From assembly GCF_019602855.1 (NCBI RefSeq), contig NZ_CP080767.1, forward strand, positions 1,612,001 to 1,676,000: DNA of 64,000 bases, written 5' to 3'. This DNA comes from Cupriavidus pinatubonensis. Its GTDB lineage: Bacteria > Pseudomonadota > Gammaproteobacteria > Burkholderiales > Burkholderiaceae. Numbering within the stretch: the first letter of the stretch is position 1; each line of letters begins with the position of its first letter. A program made the position numbers and the translations under genes. The notes under the pieces were generated by a model. It made no database searches. It worked only from the letters and a program-made list of their open reading frames with translations, and was not told the DNA's origin. Below, piece after piece: positions 56,149-64,000 of this stretch.

Positions 56149-56931
56149 TCAGATGAATTGTGCGGTGCAGCTACCGATGCCACTGATCTGCATGGACAAC
56201 CGGTCCCCCGCTTGCACGGGAATCAGTGCCGCCAGCGAGCCCGATAGAATGGTTTCGCCTGCCAGTAGTGGAATGCCGAAGCTGCCAAGCGTGTTGGCCA
56301 GCCACGCCACCGCATCGGCGGGGTGGCCCAGCGCGGCGCTGCCTGATCCCGTGGCCACGCATTCGCCGTTCTTTTCGAGCGTCATGGCGCAAGCAGCCAG
56401 GTTCAGCGCGTGCGGACTGATACGCTCGTCGCCGAGCACGTAGACGCCGCACGAGGCGTTGTCGGCAACGGTGTCCTCGATGCGGATGCGCCAGTCCCGG
56501 ATGCGCGAATCGACGATCTCGAAGCAAGCCGCGACGGCCTCAGTGGCATCGAGCACATCGTCGCGCGTGACGCCGGGACCGCGCAAGTCGCGCCGCAGGA
56601 AGAACGCGATCTCGCCTTCGGCGCGAGGCTGGATCAGCGTGTCGGTGGGAATCGGCAGGCCTTCGGCATAGTGCATGCTCTGCAGCAGGATGCCGAAATC
56701 CGGCTGGTGGACATCGAGCATTTGCTGCACGGCCTGGCTGGTCACGCCGATCTTCTTGCCCGTGATGCGGTCGCCGGCCGCGAGCCGGTGCGCAATGAAT
56801 CCTTGCTGGATGCGGTAGGCGTCGTTGATGCCCAGGCTCAGTCCACGGCCGCTCAGGGGCGGCACGGGCAAGCGCGTGACGAGCGCATGGTGAAGTTCGT
56901 TGCTGAGCGAGGTGATCAGATCGGCTGTCAT
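56149..56931 (-). CDS. 2-keto-4-pentenoate hydratase family (MhpD-like)
   Basis: 260 residues. Hydrates 2-hydroxypenta-2,4-dienoate-type products of ring meta-cleavage, using a divalent metal. GKKIGVTSQAVQQMLDVHQPDFG, AEGEIAFFLRRDL, CFEIVDSRIRDW, and GHPADAVAWLAN are family segments. ATG at 56931 chosen; an upstream frame adds unmatched residues. Lies in the same direction as the DUF1302 gene 59 bp upstream. Partner of the C-C hydrolase at 59779. Confidence 0.88.
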   Translation of the reverse strand: MTADLITSLSNELHHALVTRLPVPPLSGRGLSLGINDAYRIQQGFIAHRLAAGDRITGKKIGVTSQAVQQMLDVHQPDFGILLQSMHYAEGLPIPTDTLIQPRAEGEIAFFLRRDLRGPGVTRDDVLDATEAVAACFEIVDSRIRDWRIRIEDTVADNASCGVYVLGDERISPHALNLAACAMTLEKNGECVATGSGSAALGHPADAVAWLANTLGSFGIPLLAGETILSGSLAALIPVQAGDRLSMQISGIGSCTAQFI

Positions 56932-56990
56932 GGGGGAAGGGGAATTCGGTCGATGCAGCCGCGGCGTGAAGCCGCCGCGGCGCACGCGGG

Positions 56991-58565
56991 TCAGAAGGAA
57001 TACTTGGCGTTGAAGGCCACGTAGTCGCGGTCAGCCAGCGGACGGTTGGCGATGCTTGCGCCACCGATGAACGCGGCATAGGTCAGGTTGAGCTCCAGGT
57101 TGTTCAGGTACTTGAACGTGAGGCCAACGCTGGCACGCTTGTCGCCGTATCCCATCAGCGTGCCGAACGCACCGGCAACGGCGGCGTTGCCGCTGAACTG
57201 CTGCGCATACGTGAGCGGCACCGTCAGGTCCCAGCCATCGAACACGTTGTTGTAGGTGAGCGACCAACCGACCTGGAACGCTGCGGAATTGCGCGTGTTC
57301 GACAGCTTGTCAAAGCCCATCACCGAATCCACGCCTATCACGTGCAAGTAGGCAATTTCACCGAGCAGCGTCTGCGAGTTGGCCAGGAAGGTCGGCCCGA
57401 TCGCGTAGATCGCGGACAGCTGTGCCTGCAGCGCCTTGCCACGAGATGCGGTGGGCGAGCCGGCCACGTCGACCAGCATCGGTACGCCGTCCTTGTAGCT
57501 CACTTCACCCGCGACGTTAGCGCCGGCCAGCTGCGTCGAGAAACTCGCACCGGTGAGGTTGATGCCGCCGAAGTACTTCTGCTGGTACTGCAGCGTCGGG
57601 AACAGCGAGGTCACGACGCTCGGGTTCTTGTCGTGGTAGCGCAGCTGGTAGAGGCCGATTTCGGTGTCTTCGAACACCCGGAAGCGACCGCCGATACCCC
57701 ACTGGCCCCAGTCGGACGGCGAGATGTCGGGGCCGCGCGGAATGCGGAAGCCCGGCCCGATGATGAACTCCGCGCCCGGACCGACGATGTCCGACGTGCT
57801 GAAGTAGCTGCCCGGCGCGAAGAGCTGGTTGGGCTTGAACGTGAACTGGTAATAGCCCATCAGGCTGAACGCCGGCGTGACCTGCCACTGCACCGATGCC
57901 TGCGGCACGGGCAGCAGGATGTCCTTCACTTCCGCGCCCGGCACGAACGCCTTGGTCGCATCCGCAGGCCCTTGCGCGCCGGCGATGTTGGCGAAGAACA
58001 GGCTCTCCCCCCAGGCCACTACCTGGTTGCCGAGCTTGAAGCTGAGTTGCGTGCTTTCGATCGGCACTGCACCGTAGACATAGGCGTCAAGCAACTGCGC
58101 TCGGGACTCGTGGTAGTCACGCGCGGAACCCGTGAACTCGTTGAACGGGCCGCTGTGGTTGACCGTGCCTGGCGCGTTGTTCGAGTTGGTGCCGCTGTAG
58201 GCCCAGTCGTAGAACACGCTGCCGCGCACCAGCGCGCCGAATGCGTCGTGCTTGACGTGGGCTTCGCCCAGCAGCGAGACGCGATTGGCGGTCATGTCGC
58301 CGCGCTTGAAGTTGCGGTTGCCGTCGTCGCCGTTGATGTTGGCGGGGCTCAGCAGCGTGTTGCTCTGCGTACCGGTGCGCACGGCAGCGCCGTAGCTGGC
58401 CGTGACGCTGTAGTCAAGCGTGGTGTCGTGGCCGAGATCGATGGTTTCGCCTGCCTGGGCGCCTGAGGCCAGCAAGGTGGTCAGCGCCGCGGCAGCGGCG
58501 ATCGGCCGCAGTTTGCGCAAGCGCGCTGGTTTCGCCGGCAGTGGGCAGGATCGTGGAATGTGCAT
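56991..58565 (-). CDS. DUF1302 outer membrane protein
   Basis: 524 residues. Predicted beta-barrel with signal peptide (IAAAAALTTLLASGAQA) and C-terminal aromatic (KYSF). DUF1302 proteins are found in pairs with DUF1329 proteins in steroid, terpene and aromatic degradation clusters, probably for uptake of hydrophobic compounds. The paired DUF1329 gene starts at 63596. ATG at 58565; a longer frame to 58598 is less likely. Confidence 0.85.
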   Translation of the reverse strand: MHIPRSCPLPAKPARLRKLRPIAAAAALTTLLASGAQAGETIDLGHDTTLDYSVTASYGAAVRTGTQSNTLLSPANINGDDGNRNFKRGDMTANRVSLLGEAHVKHDAFGALVRGSVFYDWAYSGTNSNNAPGTVNHSGPFNEFTGSARDYHESRAQLLDAYVYGAVPIESTQLSFKLGNQVVAWGESLFFANIAGAQGPADATKAFVPGAEVKDILLPVPQASVQWQVTPAFSLMGYYQFTFKPNQLFAPGSYFSTSDIVGPGAEFIIGPGFRIPRGPDISPSDWGQWGIGGRFRVFEDTEIGLYQLRYHDKNPSVVTSLFPTLQYQQKYFGGINLTGASFSTQLAGANVAGEVSYKDGVPMLVDVAGSPTASRGKALQAQLSAIYAIGPTFLANSQTLLGEIAYLHVIGVDSVMGFDKLSNTRNSAAFQVGWSLTYNNVFDGWDLTVPLTYAQQFSGNAAVAGAFGTLMGYGDKRASVGLTFKYLNNLELNLTYAAFIGGASIANRPLADRDYVAFNAKYSF

Positions 58566-58861
58566 GGTTGTCTCCCCTTGGTATCGGTGATGGTTCATTG
58601 CCTGACACTTCGATTAGCGCTCGCTAGTCCACTGCGTCAGTCGAAGAGCACCCCCGTTCTACTGCGCCTCGAGGCCGCATGCGTCGTTGCAAATGCTCGC
58701 AATAGCCCGCTATTGCTGCGGTTTGCGCCTAGCCTGCGGCCTCGATGCACAGCCGCCCGGGTGCGCTTTCTCGGACGAAGTGGACTAGGCGCAAGCGTAG
58801 TGAGAGGAGGCAGTGCACAAATCGGCAGAACGGACTAGGCGGATTCCCCAAGCCGCAGCGC
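58566..58861. other. Intergenic region with nested inverted repeats
   Basis: 296 bp between DUF1302 and the SDR gene (both minus). It contains the 165-bp nested structure described separately and no supported gene. The DUF1302 operon promoter should lie toward 58570-58620. Confidence 0.5.
58624..58788. repeat. Nested long inverted-repeat element
   Basis: CTAGTCCACT (58624-58633) and AGTGGACTAG (58779-58788) are outer arms. TCGAGGCCGCA (58669-58679) and TGCGGCCTCGA (58735-58745) form the next. GCAATAG-CCCG-CTATTGC (58699-58716) is the tip, with GCAAA/TTTGC between. All nest symmetrically, so the whole can fold into one long stem. It looks like an interspersed intergenic repeat (such elements occur in Burkholderiaceae) or a non-autonomous mobile element. 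Confidence 0.65.
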
Positions 58862-59650
58862 TCACGAATGGTTCACCGATGCCGCGCCCAGGAACGCCGG
58901 CCGCTCGCCGCCACCGTCGATAACGAGGTTCGCGCCCGACACATAGGAGGCGTGCGGCGAGGCGAAGAACAGGCACGCACTGGCAATGTCCTGAGGGTTC
59001 GCGAGCCGGCCCAGTGGTACGGTTTCAGCCACTTCACGCAGCGCTTCCGGGTCACCGTAATGCTGCTGCTGCGATGTCTCGGTCAGCGTCAGCCCCGGGC
59101 TCACTGCGACCACGCGCACCTTGGGCGCCCATTCCACCGCGAGAGTGCGCACCGCGTTGAGAATGCCGGCTTTGGCGGCGCCATAGGCCGCGGTGCCCGG
59201 CGATGGCCGCAGCGCGCTGATGCTGCCGATGAAAAGCTGCGTGCCGCCCGTTGCCTGCTGCTGCATGCGCGCGTTGGTACGCTGCGCCAGTTGCAGAGGT
59301 GCCACCAGGTTCAGCCGGATCACCGATTCAAGTAGCCGCGGCGAGGCGTCGGCGGCCATCGCGAACGGCGAACCGCCAGCGTTGTGGACCACCACGTCGA
59401 GCGTCGGGCTGTCCTGCGCAATCTGCGCGAGCATGGCCTCGACCTGCTCCATATCGCGAATGTCGGCCGCGATGAAATGCGCTGCGCGGCCATCGGCACG
59501 CGGCAACTCGTCGCGGCTCGCAGGCGCGGTGCGCCCGCATACCCAGACCTGCGCCCCGGCGCGCAGGAAGGCTTCACTGATCGCGCGGCCGATGCCGCGC
59601 ATGCCGCCCGTTACCAGAACGCTCTGGCCGGTGTAGTCGAATTCCGTCAT
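58862..59650 (-). CDS. Short-chain dehydrogenase/reductase
   Basis: 262 residues. NAD(P)-binding VTGGMRGIGRAISEAFL, NAG in VVHNAGGSP, catalytic Ser in GSISALRPSPG, Tyr-Lys in YGAAKAG (Y-X3-K), and C-terminal IASACLFFASPHASYVSGANLVIDGG. Start 59650 by homology. Divergent from the C-C hydrolase gene. Substrate unknown, probably a ring alcohol. Confidence 0.9.
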   Translation of the reverse strand: MTEFDYTGQSVLVTGGMRGIGRAISEAFLRAGAQVWVCGRTAPASRDELPRADGRAAHFIAADIRDMEQVEAMLAQIAQDSPTLDVVVHNAGGSPFAMAADASPRLLESVIRLNLVAPLQLAQRTNARMQQQATGGTQLFIGSISALRPSPGTAAYGAAKAGILNAVRTLAVEWAPKVRVVAVSPGLTLTETSQQQHYGDPEALREVAETVPLGRLANPQDIASACLFFASPHASYVSGANLVIDGGGERPAFLGAASVNHS

Positions 59651-59778
59651 GGGTGCTCTCCCTCTCATTGGAGCGCCCATCGTAGGAGAAGCGGCCATGC
59701 CGATCGTAGTCCGAATGAACGATGCCCGGCGCGCGCCCGCCCAGCACTATCGTCGCCACTACAACGGGAGACGCCATC

Positions 59779-60660
59779 ATGTCCGCTACGTCACAGCCGG
59801 CCACGCCAGCCGCCACGCCTTCGTCGCTGCACCCATCGCTGCCGATGGGACGCTTCATCACCACGGCCGCGGGCCTGCGGCTGCACTGCCTGGATACGGG
59901 CAGTGGCGAGCCCGTGGTATTCATCCATGGCAGCGGCCCGGGCGCGAGCGGCCACAGCAACTTCCGCCACAACGTGCCGTCGTTTGGCGCGGCGGGTTTC
60001 CGCACCGTGGTGGTGGACCTGCCGGGCTACGGGCTGTCGTCCAAGCCGGATGACGTCGAATACACGCTGGACTTCTTCGTCGCCGCACTGCGCGAACAAC
60101 TGCTGGCGCTGGAACTGCCGCGCTGCGTGCTGGTCGGCAATTCGCTCGGCGGCGCGATTGCGCTGCAGTACGCGCTCGATTATCCGGAGCATGTCAGCCG
60201 GCTCGTGATGATGGCGCCGGGCGGTGTCGAAGAGCGCGAGACCTATTTCCAGATGGCCGGCATCCAGCGCATGGTGTCGCTGTTCACCGGCGGGCACATG
60301 AACCCGGACACCATGCGGCAACTGCTGCAGCTGCTGGTCCACGACGCCAGCCTTGTGACCGACGCGCTGGTCGACGAACGCATGGCCGTGTGCCGCGAAC
60401 AGCCGCGCGAGGTCTTGTCGACCATGCGTGTGCCGAACCTGACCGAGCGGCTTGGCGAGATCCAGTGCCCGGTGCTGGGCTTCTGGGGCACCGAAGACCA
60501 GTTCAATCCCGCGGGCGGCGCCATGAAGTTCCTCGCCGGCTGCGCCGATGCGCGCTTCGTGATGATCAACCGCTGCGGCCATTGGGTAATGGTCGAGCAC
60601 GCGGACTACTTCAACCGCGAGTGCCTCGGCTTCCTGGCCGATACGGCAACGGCCCGCTGA
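59779..60660 (+). CDS. Alpha/beta hydrolase, meta-cleavage product hydrolase type
   Basis: 293 residues. C-C bond hydrolase of the BphD/HsaD group. HGSGPGASGHSNFRHN is the oxyanion loop, nucleophile Ser in VGNSLGGAIAL, Asp in FWGTEDQFNP and His in CGHWVMVEH. ATG 59779 with GGGAG upstream. First gene of the plus-strand operon; its product would be a hydroxypentadienoate acted on by the hydratase at 56149. Confidence 0.9.
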   Translation: MSATSQPATPAATPSSLHPSLPMGRFITTAAGLRLHCLDTGSGEPVVFIHGSGPGASGHSNFRHNVPSFGAAGFRTVVVDLPGYGLSSKPDDVEYTLDFFVAALREQLLALELPRCVLVGNSLGGAIALQYALDYPEHVSRLVMMAPGGVEERETYFQMAGIQRMVSLFTGGHMNPDTMRQLLQLLVHDASLVTDALVDERMAVCREQPREVLSTMRVPNLTERLGEIQCPVLGFWGTEDQFNPAGGAMKFLAGCADARFVMINRCGHWVMVEHADYFNRECLGFLADTATAR

Positions 60661-60676
60661 ACCGCTCAGGAGAACC

Positions 60677-61057
60677 ATGATGGTTGACAACGCCACCAGG
60701 AAAGCCACGCTGCTGCAATACGTGGAACGTTTCAACGCCGCAGACGCGCAAGGCGTTGCCGCGCTGTATGCCGACGATGCGACCGTTGAGGACCCGGTCG
60801 GCGGGGAGGTGATTGCCGGACGCGACGCGATCCGCGCGTTCTACCGGCACACCACCTCGCTGGGCGCACGGCTGGAAGTGATGGCGCCACCGCGCGGTTC
60901 GCATGGCGATGCCGCCGCGCTCACGTTCTCGGTTCATGTGCGCATGGAAGGGCGCCCGGCCCGCATCGACGTGACGGACGTCATGACCTTCGGCGCCGAT
61001 GGTCGCATCCGCAGCATGCGGGCCTACTGGGGGCCCGACGATCTTCACTTCGTATAA
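60677..61057 (+). CDS. NTF2/SnoaL-fold protein, ketosteroid-isomerase-like
   Basis: 126 residues. Small cone-fold: YVERFNAADAQGVAALYADDATVEDPVGGEV, and SMRAYWGPDDLHFV at the C-terminus. Steroid delta-isomerases of this fold keep Asp residues at these positions (the D in ATVEDPVG), so isomerisation of an oxo-ene is possible; it could also be a SnoaL-type hydrolase. Starts 16 bp after the hydrolase stop. Confidence 0.82.
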   Translation: MMVDNATRKATLLQYVERFNAADAQGVAALYADDATVEDPVGGEVIAGRDAIRAFYRHTTSLGARLEVMAPPRGSHGDAAALTFSVHVRMEGRPARIDVTDVMTFGADGRIRSMRAYWGPDDLHFV

Positions 61058-61070
61058 GGCGCGCGCAGCC

Positions 61071-61697
61071 ATGGGCCGCCGCCGCCGCGAGGATGCGGCC
61101 ATGACGCGCGAACGGGTCCTTGCCAGCGCCTGGCAGGTAATCCGGGAGCGCGGCGCGCACTGCGTCACGCTGGAAGAGGTCGCACGCACCATTGGCATGA
61201 CGCGCGGCGCCATCTACGGGCATTTCCGGTCCCGGGCCGAACTGTTTCGCGCCTTGCTGACCGATGCCGAGGTCGAGATCTCGCTGCGGCTCGCGCGTTG
61301 TGATGCGGACGCGCCGGGGCAGCTCGAGCGCTTGCTTGCAGCGCTGCTCGATGGCGATGCGCTGGCGCCGCATGCGAACTTGCTGTCTGCGGTGGTACAG
61401 CACCGCTGCACGGAAGACTGTGAGCTCTGCCCGCTGCGTGCGCACGTGCTGCAGCGCGCTGAATATGCATGCGAGCGGCTGCGGTCATGGCTGCCCGATC
61501 CGCAGCGCGCAAACCTGCTGCTGGCCCACCTGTGGGGCTTGCTGAGCGCGCAGTCGCTATGGCTGGTGCCATCGAGCCTGGCGCATTGCGTCGCACCGTT
61601 GGCGCGGCTGTACGCAGGCGCCGATCTTCGGCTGGCATCTCTGCCATGTGCATCCGTCGCCACTGCCGGGAGGGCGGCGGTGCGGGATACCCCCTAG
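61071..61697 (+). CDS. TetR-family regulator (AcrR-like)
   Basis: 208 residues. TetR helix-turn-helix VLASAWQVIRERGAHCVTLEEVARTIGMTRGAIYGHFRSRAEL; the ligand domain has CTEDCELCPLRAHVL with three Cys. ATG 61071 or 61101 could be used; 61071 lies 13 bp after the previous stop. Probably represses this operon. Effector unknown. Confidence 0.85.
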   Translation: MGRRRREDAAMTRERVLASAWQVIRERGAHCVTLEEVARTIGMTRGAIYGHFRSRAELFRALLTDAEVEISLRLARCDADAPGQLERLLAALLDGDALAPHANLLSAVVQHRCTEDCELCPLRAHVLQRAEYACERLRSWLPDPQRANLLLAHLWGLLSAQSLWLVPSSLAHCVAPLARLYAGADLRLASLPCASVATAGRAAVRDTP

Positions 61698-61778
61698 TCT
61701 GCTTGGACGAATCGGACACCCACGCCACTGACTACGATCGACTCACAAGCCATGCAAAAAGGCGGACGGGAGACAGCG

Positions 61779-62009
61779 ATGAAGCGGACTCGGTGGTTGG
61801 CGGCGCTGGGCGCCGGCATGGCGGCCGGTATGGCGCTGGGCCTGACAACGGGCGGATCGGGCATGTTTTCCGACCGCGACGAGGCGGACGAACACCGTGC
61901 CGGCATCTTCAGGTCGGCCGACGCCGGCCGTGAGGCCTGCGACGACGCCTGCGTGCGCAGCCGCGGCGTCGCAGCGCTGACGGTGCTGGGCCAGCGGCCG
62001 GCACCGTGA
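61779..62009 (+). CDS. Small exported or membrane-anchored hypothetical protein
   Basis: 76 residues. Basic start MKRTRWLAALG, hydrophobic segment (LAALGAGMAAGMALGLTTGG) with no clear cleavage site, then an acidic region with two Cys (REACDDACVRSRG, C-X3-C). GACAGCG precedes ATG. No family recognised. Between TetR and the SDR gene. Confidence 0.55.
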   Translation: MKRTRWLAALGAGMAAGMALGLTTGGSGMFSDRDEADEHRAGIFRSADAGREACDDACVRSRGVAALTVLGQRPAP

Positions 62010-62057
62010 TGCCGTCCTGCCGGCTCCTTTCATTTCTTCATCCACGGAAACCAACAC

Positions 62058-62849
62058 ATGACAACTGCGGTCATCACCGGTGCCGCGTCCGGCATGGGCG
62101 CGGCCATTCGCCAGCGCCTGCTTGACACCGGCTGCCGGGTCATCGGCATCGACCTGCGCGATGCGCAGATCCACGCCGACCTTTCCACGCCGGAGGGCCG
62201 CGCAGCGGCGATCGACGGCGCATTGTCGCAGTCCGGCGGCAAGATCGACAGGCTGATCTGCTGCGCCGGGGTTGGCCCGCACGTCGATCCCGCCACCCTG
62301 GTGGCGTCGGTCAACTACTTTGGCGTGGTGGCGCTGCTTGACGGGCTGTTCGATGCCTTGCAGCAGGGCACCGATCCGTGCGCCGTGGTGGTGTCATCGA
62401 ACTCGGCCACGCTGCAATCGTGGGCAGGCAGCCCGTTGCGCGACGCCTATCTGCGTGGCGACGAGGCCGGCGTGCATGCGCTGGTGCGTGCCGCGATGGC
62501 GGCCGACGCGACGCGGGACCAGTCAGGTTACGTGGCCTATGCCAGCGCCAAGAACGCCGTGGCGGCGGCCGCGCGGCAACGCGCTGCGGCATGGGGCAGG
62601 GCAGGCGTGCGCCTCAACGTGGTGGCACCGGGTGCCGTGCAGACGCCGCTGCTCCAGGCGGGCCTGGACGATCCGCGTTATGGCGATGCCATCCGCGATT
62701 TCCTGCCGCCGATGGGCCGGCGCGCGGAACCGAAAGAGGTGGCCTCGCTGATCGAATTCCTGTGCAGCCCGCAGGCTTCCTACATACACGGCAACGTCGT
62801 CTTCATCGATGGCGGCGTGGACGCGGTGCAGCGGCCACTCGATTTCTGA
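62058..62849 (+). CDS. SDR family, close to 3-alpha-hydroxysteroid dehydrogenase/carbonyl reductase
   Basis: 263 residues. Very similar in layout to Comamonas testosteroni HsdA as remembered: IITGAASGMGAAIRQRL-like N-terminus, IGIDLRDAQIHADLSTPEGRAAAI, ICCAGVGPHVDP, SVNYFGVVALLDGLF, VVVSSNSATLQ with catalytic Ser, YVAYASAKNAVAAAARQRAAAWG with Y-X3-K, and PGAVQTPLLQAGLDDPRYG, PPMGRRAEPKE and FIDGGVDAVQRP at the C-terminus. Oxidises or reduces a 3-alpha-hydroxyl of steroids or carbonyls. Actual substrate not shown. Confidence 0.88.
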   Translation: MTTAVITGAASGMGAAIRQRLLDTGCRVIGIDLRDAQIHADLSTPEGRAAAIDGALSQSGGKIDRLICCAGVGPHVDPATLVASVNYFGVVALLDGLFDALQQGTDPCAVVVSSNSATLQSWAGSPLRDAYLRGDEAGVHALVRAAMAADATRDQSGYVAYASAKNAVAAAARQRAAAWGRAGVRLNVVAPGAVQTPLLQAGLDDPRYGDAIRDFLPPMGRRAEPKEVASLIEFLCSPQASYIHGNVVFIDGGVDAVQRPLDF

Positions 62850-62909
62850 TTTGCGTGACGCTCCGGGTAGGAGCGTCCGCATGCCTTTGGTGAGCGCTTC
62901 GCGCTTGCC

Positions 62910-63377
62910 CTATTGCCGTTGTGCGTGAAGCGCCTCGGCCCGCGCCTTGACATCGCGCGCCACCTGGTCGAAGCCTTGCTTCACCCAGGCACCGTGCTCG
63001 CGCATGATGGTGTCGGCGTTCAGCCCCAGGAACAGGTCCGTGGTGAAGTAGCGGGTGCGTGCGGGGCCGATGGCCTGCACGTACTGGTCGCGCCGCGCGG
63101 CATCCTTGTTCTCGTCGGTGGGGCGCTGCTCCCATGACAGCAACCGTTCCGGCTCCCATGCCACCAGGTACTCGTTGACGGGAATCGTCTGGTCGGTGCC
63201 AGGGATGCGCACCTGCATATGCACCATGTCGCCCAACTGGCCGGTGGTCTCCAGGCCCGGGCAGAAGCTGTTCCATTCCGCATAGCGCCTGAAGTCGGTC
63301 AGTACTTCCCACACCAGCGATGCGGGGGCGTCGATGTCGACGTGGATCGACGTGACGAGATTCTCTGCCTTGGCCAT
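62910..63377 (-). CDS. SRPBCC/START-like lipid-binding protein
   Basis: 155 residues. Helix-grip fold: TSIHVDIDAPASLVWEVLTDFRRYAEWNSFCPGLE and the C-terminal long helix (GAWVKQGFDQVARDVKARAEAL). Likely binds a hydrophobic intermediate or acts as aromatase/cyclase-like. GGAGGAGCAG precedes ATG. Converges on the SDR gene with a 60-bp gap. Confidence 0.85.
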   Translation of the reverse strand: MAKAENLVTSIHVDIDAPASLVWEVLTDFRRYAEWNSFCPGLETTGQLGDMVHMQVRIPGTDQTIPVNEYLVAWEPERLLSWEQRPTDENKDAARRDQYVQAIGPARTRYFTTDLFLGLNADTIMREHGAWVKQGFDQVARDVKARAEALHAQRQ

Positions 63378-63595
63378 CTGCTCCTCCGTAGGCGCCGGCC
63401 CGTTTACCGCACCGGCGCGGGTTGACTCGTACCGGCACGTGCCGGCCGCCCGATGCTAGGGCAGCGCCCCGTGCGTTCGCATACTCCGAACGGACGAGTC
63501 CGAGCGGACGAAGCCGCTACGCCAGCGGCAGGGCAAATTGATGCCACGCTGCGCGCGATGGCAGCGGGCACGACAAAACTTTCCAGGAGACAGAC

Positions 63596-64000
63596 GTGAA
63601 AGCCCGACCACTGAAGATTCTGTTGCACGCCGGCGTGCTGGCGGCCGGCGCCCTGGCCGTCACGATGGCCACGGCGAAGATTACCCAGGACGACCTCAAG
63701 CAACTGGATGGCAACCTCACGCCGCTGGGCGCGGAGCGCGCCGCCAACAAGGATGGCACCATTCCCGCATGGACGGGCAAGTGGCTGGGTGCCCCCACGG
63801 GCGTCGCCTATAAGGCCGGGGAGCGCTACCAGGACCCGTATGCCGACGAGAAGCCGCTGTACGTCATCACCGCGCAGAACATGGCGCAATACGACAAGCA
63901 GCTGACCGATGGCCTGAAGGCCCTGTTCAAGAAGTATCCGGAAACCTTCAAGATGCCGATCTACGCCACGCATCGCGATTTCCGCTATGACGACGGCACG
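63596..64000 (+). CDS. DUF1329 protein (3' end outside window)
   Basis: First 135 residues. Start GTG at 63596 with CCAGGAGACAGAC upstream. Signal peptide (LHAGVLAAGALAVTMATA) then LKQLDGNLTPLGAERAANKDGTIPAWTGKW, the DUF1329 opening. These periplasmic or outer-membrane lipoprotein-like proteins accompany DUF1302 channels (56991) and are thought to carry hydrophobic substrates. Runs off the right edge. Confidence 0.9.
   Translation, partial: MKARPLKILLHAGVLAAGALAVTMATAKITQDDLKQLDGNLTPLGAERAANKDGTIPAWTGKWLGAPTGVAYKAGERYQDPYADEKPLYVITAQNMAQYDKQLTDGLKALFKKYPETFKMPIYATHRDFRYDDGT

Overview
The window is high-GC proteobacterial DNA that looks like a secondary-replicon catabolic region of a betaproteobacterium, most likely Cupriavidus or a close Ralstonia/Burkholderiaceae relative. 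This is inferred from gene content: a liuABCDE leucine/isovalerate operon with a divergent TetR gene, a methylmuconolactone (mml-type) cluster, a DUF1302/DUF1329 pair, and several 'regulator plus catabolic operon' units. I see no rRNA, tRNA, CRISPR array, integrase or replication origin. Taxonomy is a judgement from memory of these families, not a search result.

Left part (1-19.2 kb), native-looking and densely coded. A sigma-54 enhancer-binding regulator (cut by the window edge) precedes an aldehyde dehydrogenase, a phenol-degradation-type outer membrane channel and a quinohemoprotein (PQQ plus heme c) alcohol dehydrogenase. A good -24/-12 promoter and TGTCTCA-type half-sites lie between regulator and operon. 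Next is the minus-strand operon for leucine/isovalerate breakdown (acyl-CoA ligase, liuA, liuB, liuC, liuD, liuE) with a divergent TetR gene. A taurine-type ABC transporter (tauABC) without a tauD follows.

Middle part (19.2-36.5 kb), accessory and disturbed. It is more AT-rich in places, has long gaps, two insertion-sequence remnants and at least five broken genes. One module (20.2-29.3 kb) holds a Rieske oxygenase, a ferredoxin reductase, a DUF3500 protein, a quinone oxidoreductase, a carboxymuconolactone-decarboxylase-like protein, an aldehyde dehydrogenase and a LysR regulator. A second module (30.0-35.0 kb) holds a Rieske ferredoxin, a nitronate-monooxygenase-like flavoprotein, a YciI protein, a decayed glutathione transferase, a glutathione reductase and two intact glutathione transferases. 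Together these could form one oxygenase plus glutathione-dependent degradation pathway, which is the best candidate here for an undescribed system. The right edge is a gene graveyard: pntB, intradiol dioxygenase and NodT-type efflux fragments around an intact CBS-domain gene.

Right part (36.6-64 kb), dense again. It contains a secreted cupin, a ProQ/FinO RNA chaperone, a second cupin, a long acyl-CoA transferase, a patatin, a TPP enzyme divergent from an Ldh/HpcH-aldolase/GarR/LysR operon, the mml-type methylaromatic cluster (methylmuconolactone isomerases, transporter, CoA transferase, LysR), a metallo-beta-lactamase-fold hydrolase and a tannase-family lipoprotein. The last 8 kb is a catabolic cluster with a steroid-like flavour: hydratase, DUF1302, two SDRs (one very like Comamonas 3-alpha-hydroxysteroid dehydrogenase), a C-C hydrolase, an NTF2/SnoaL protein, TetR, SRPBCC and the start of a DUF1329 protein.
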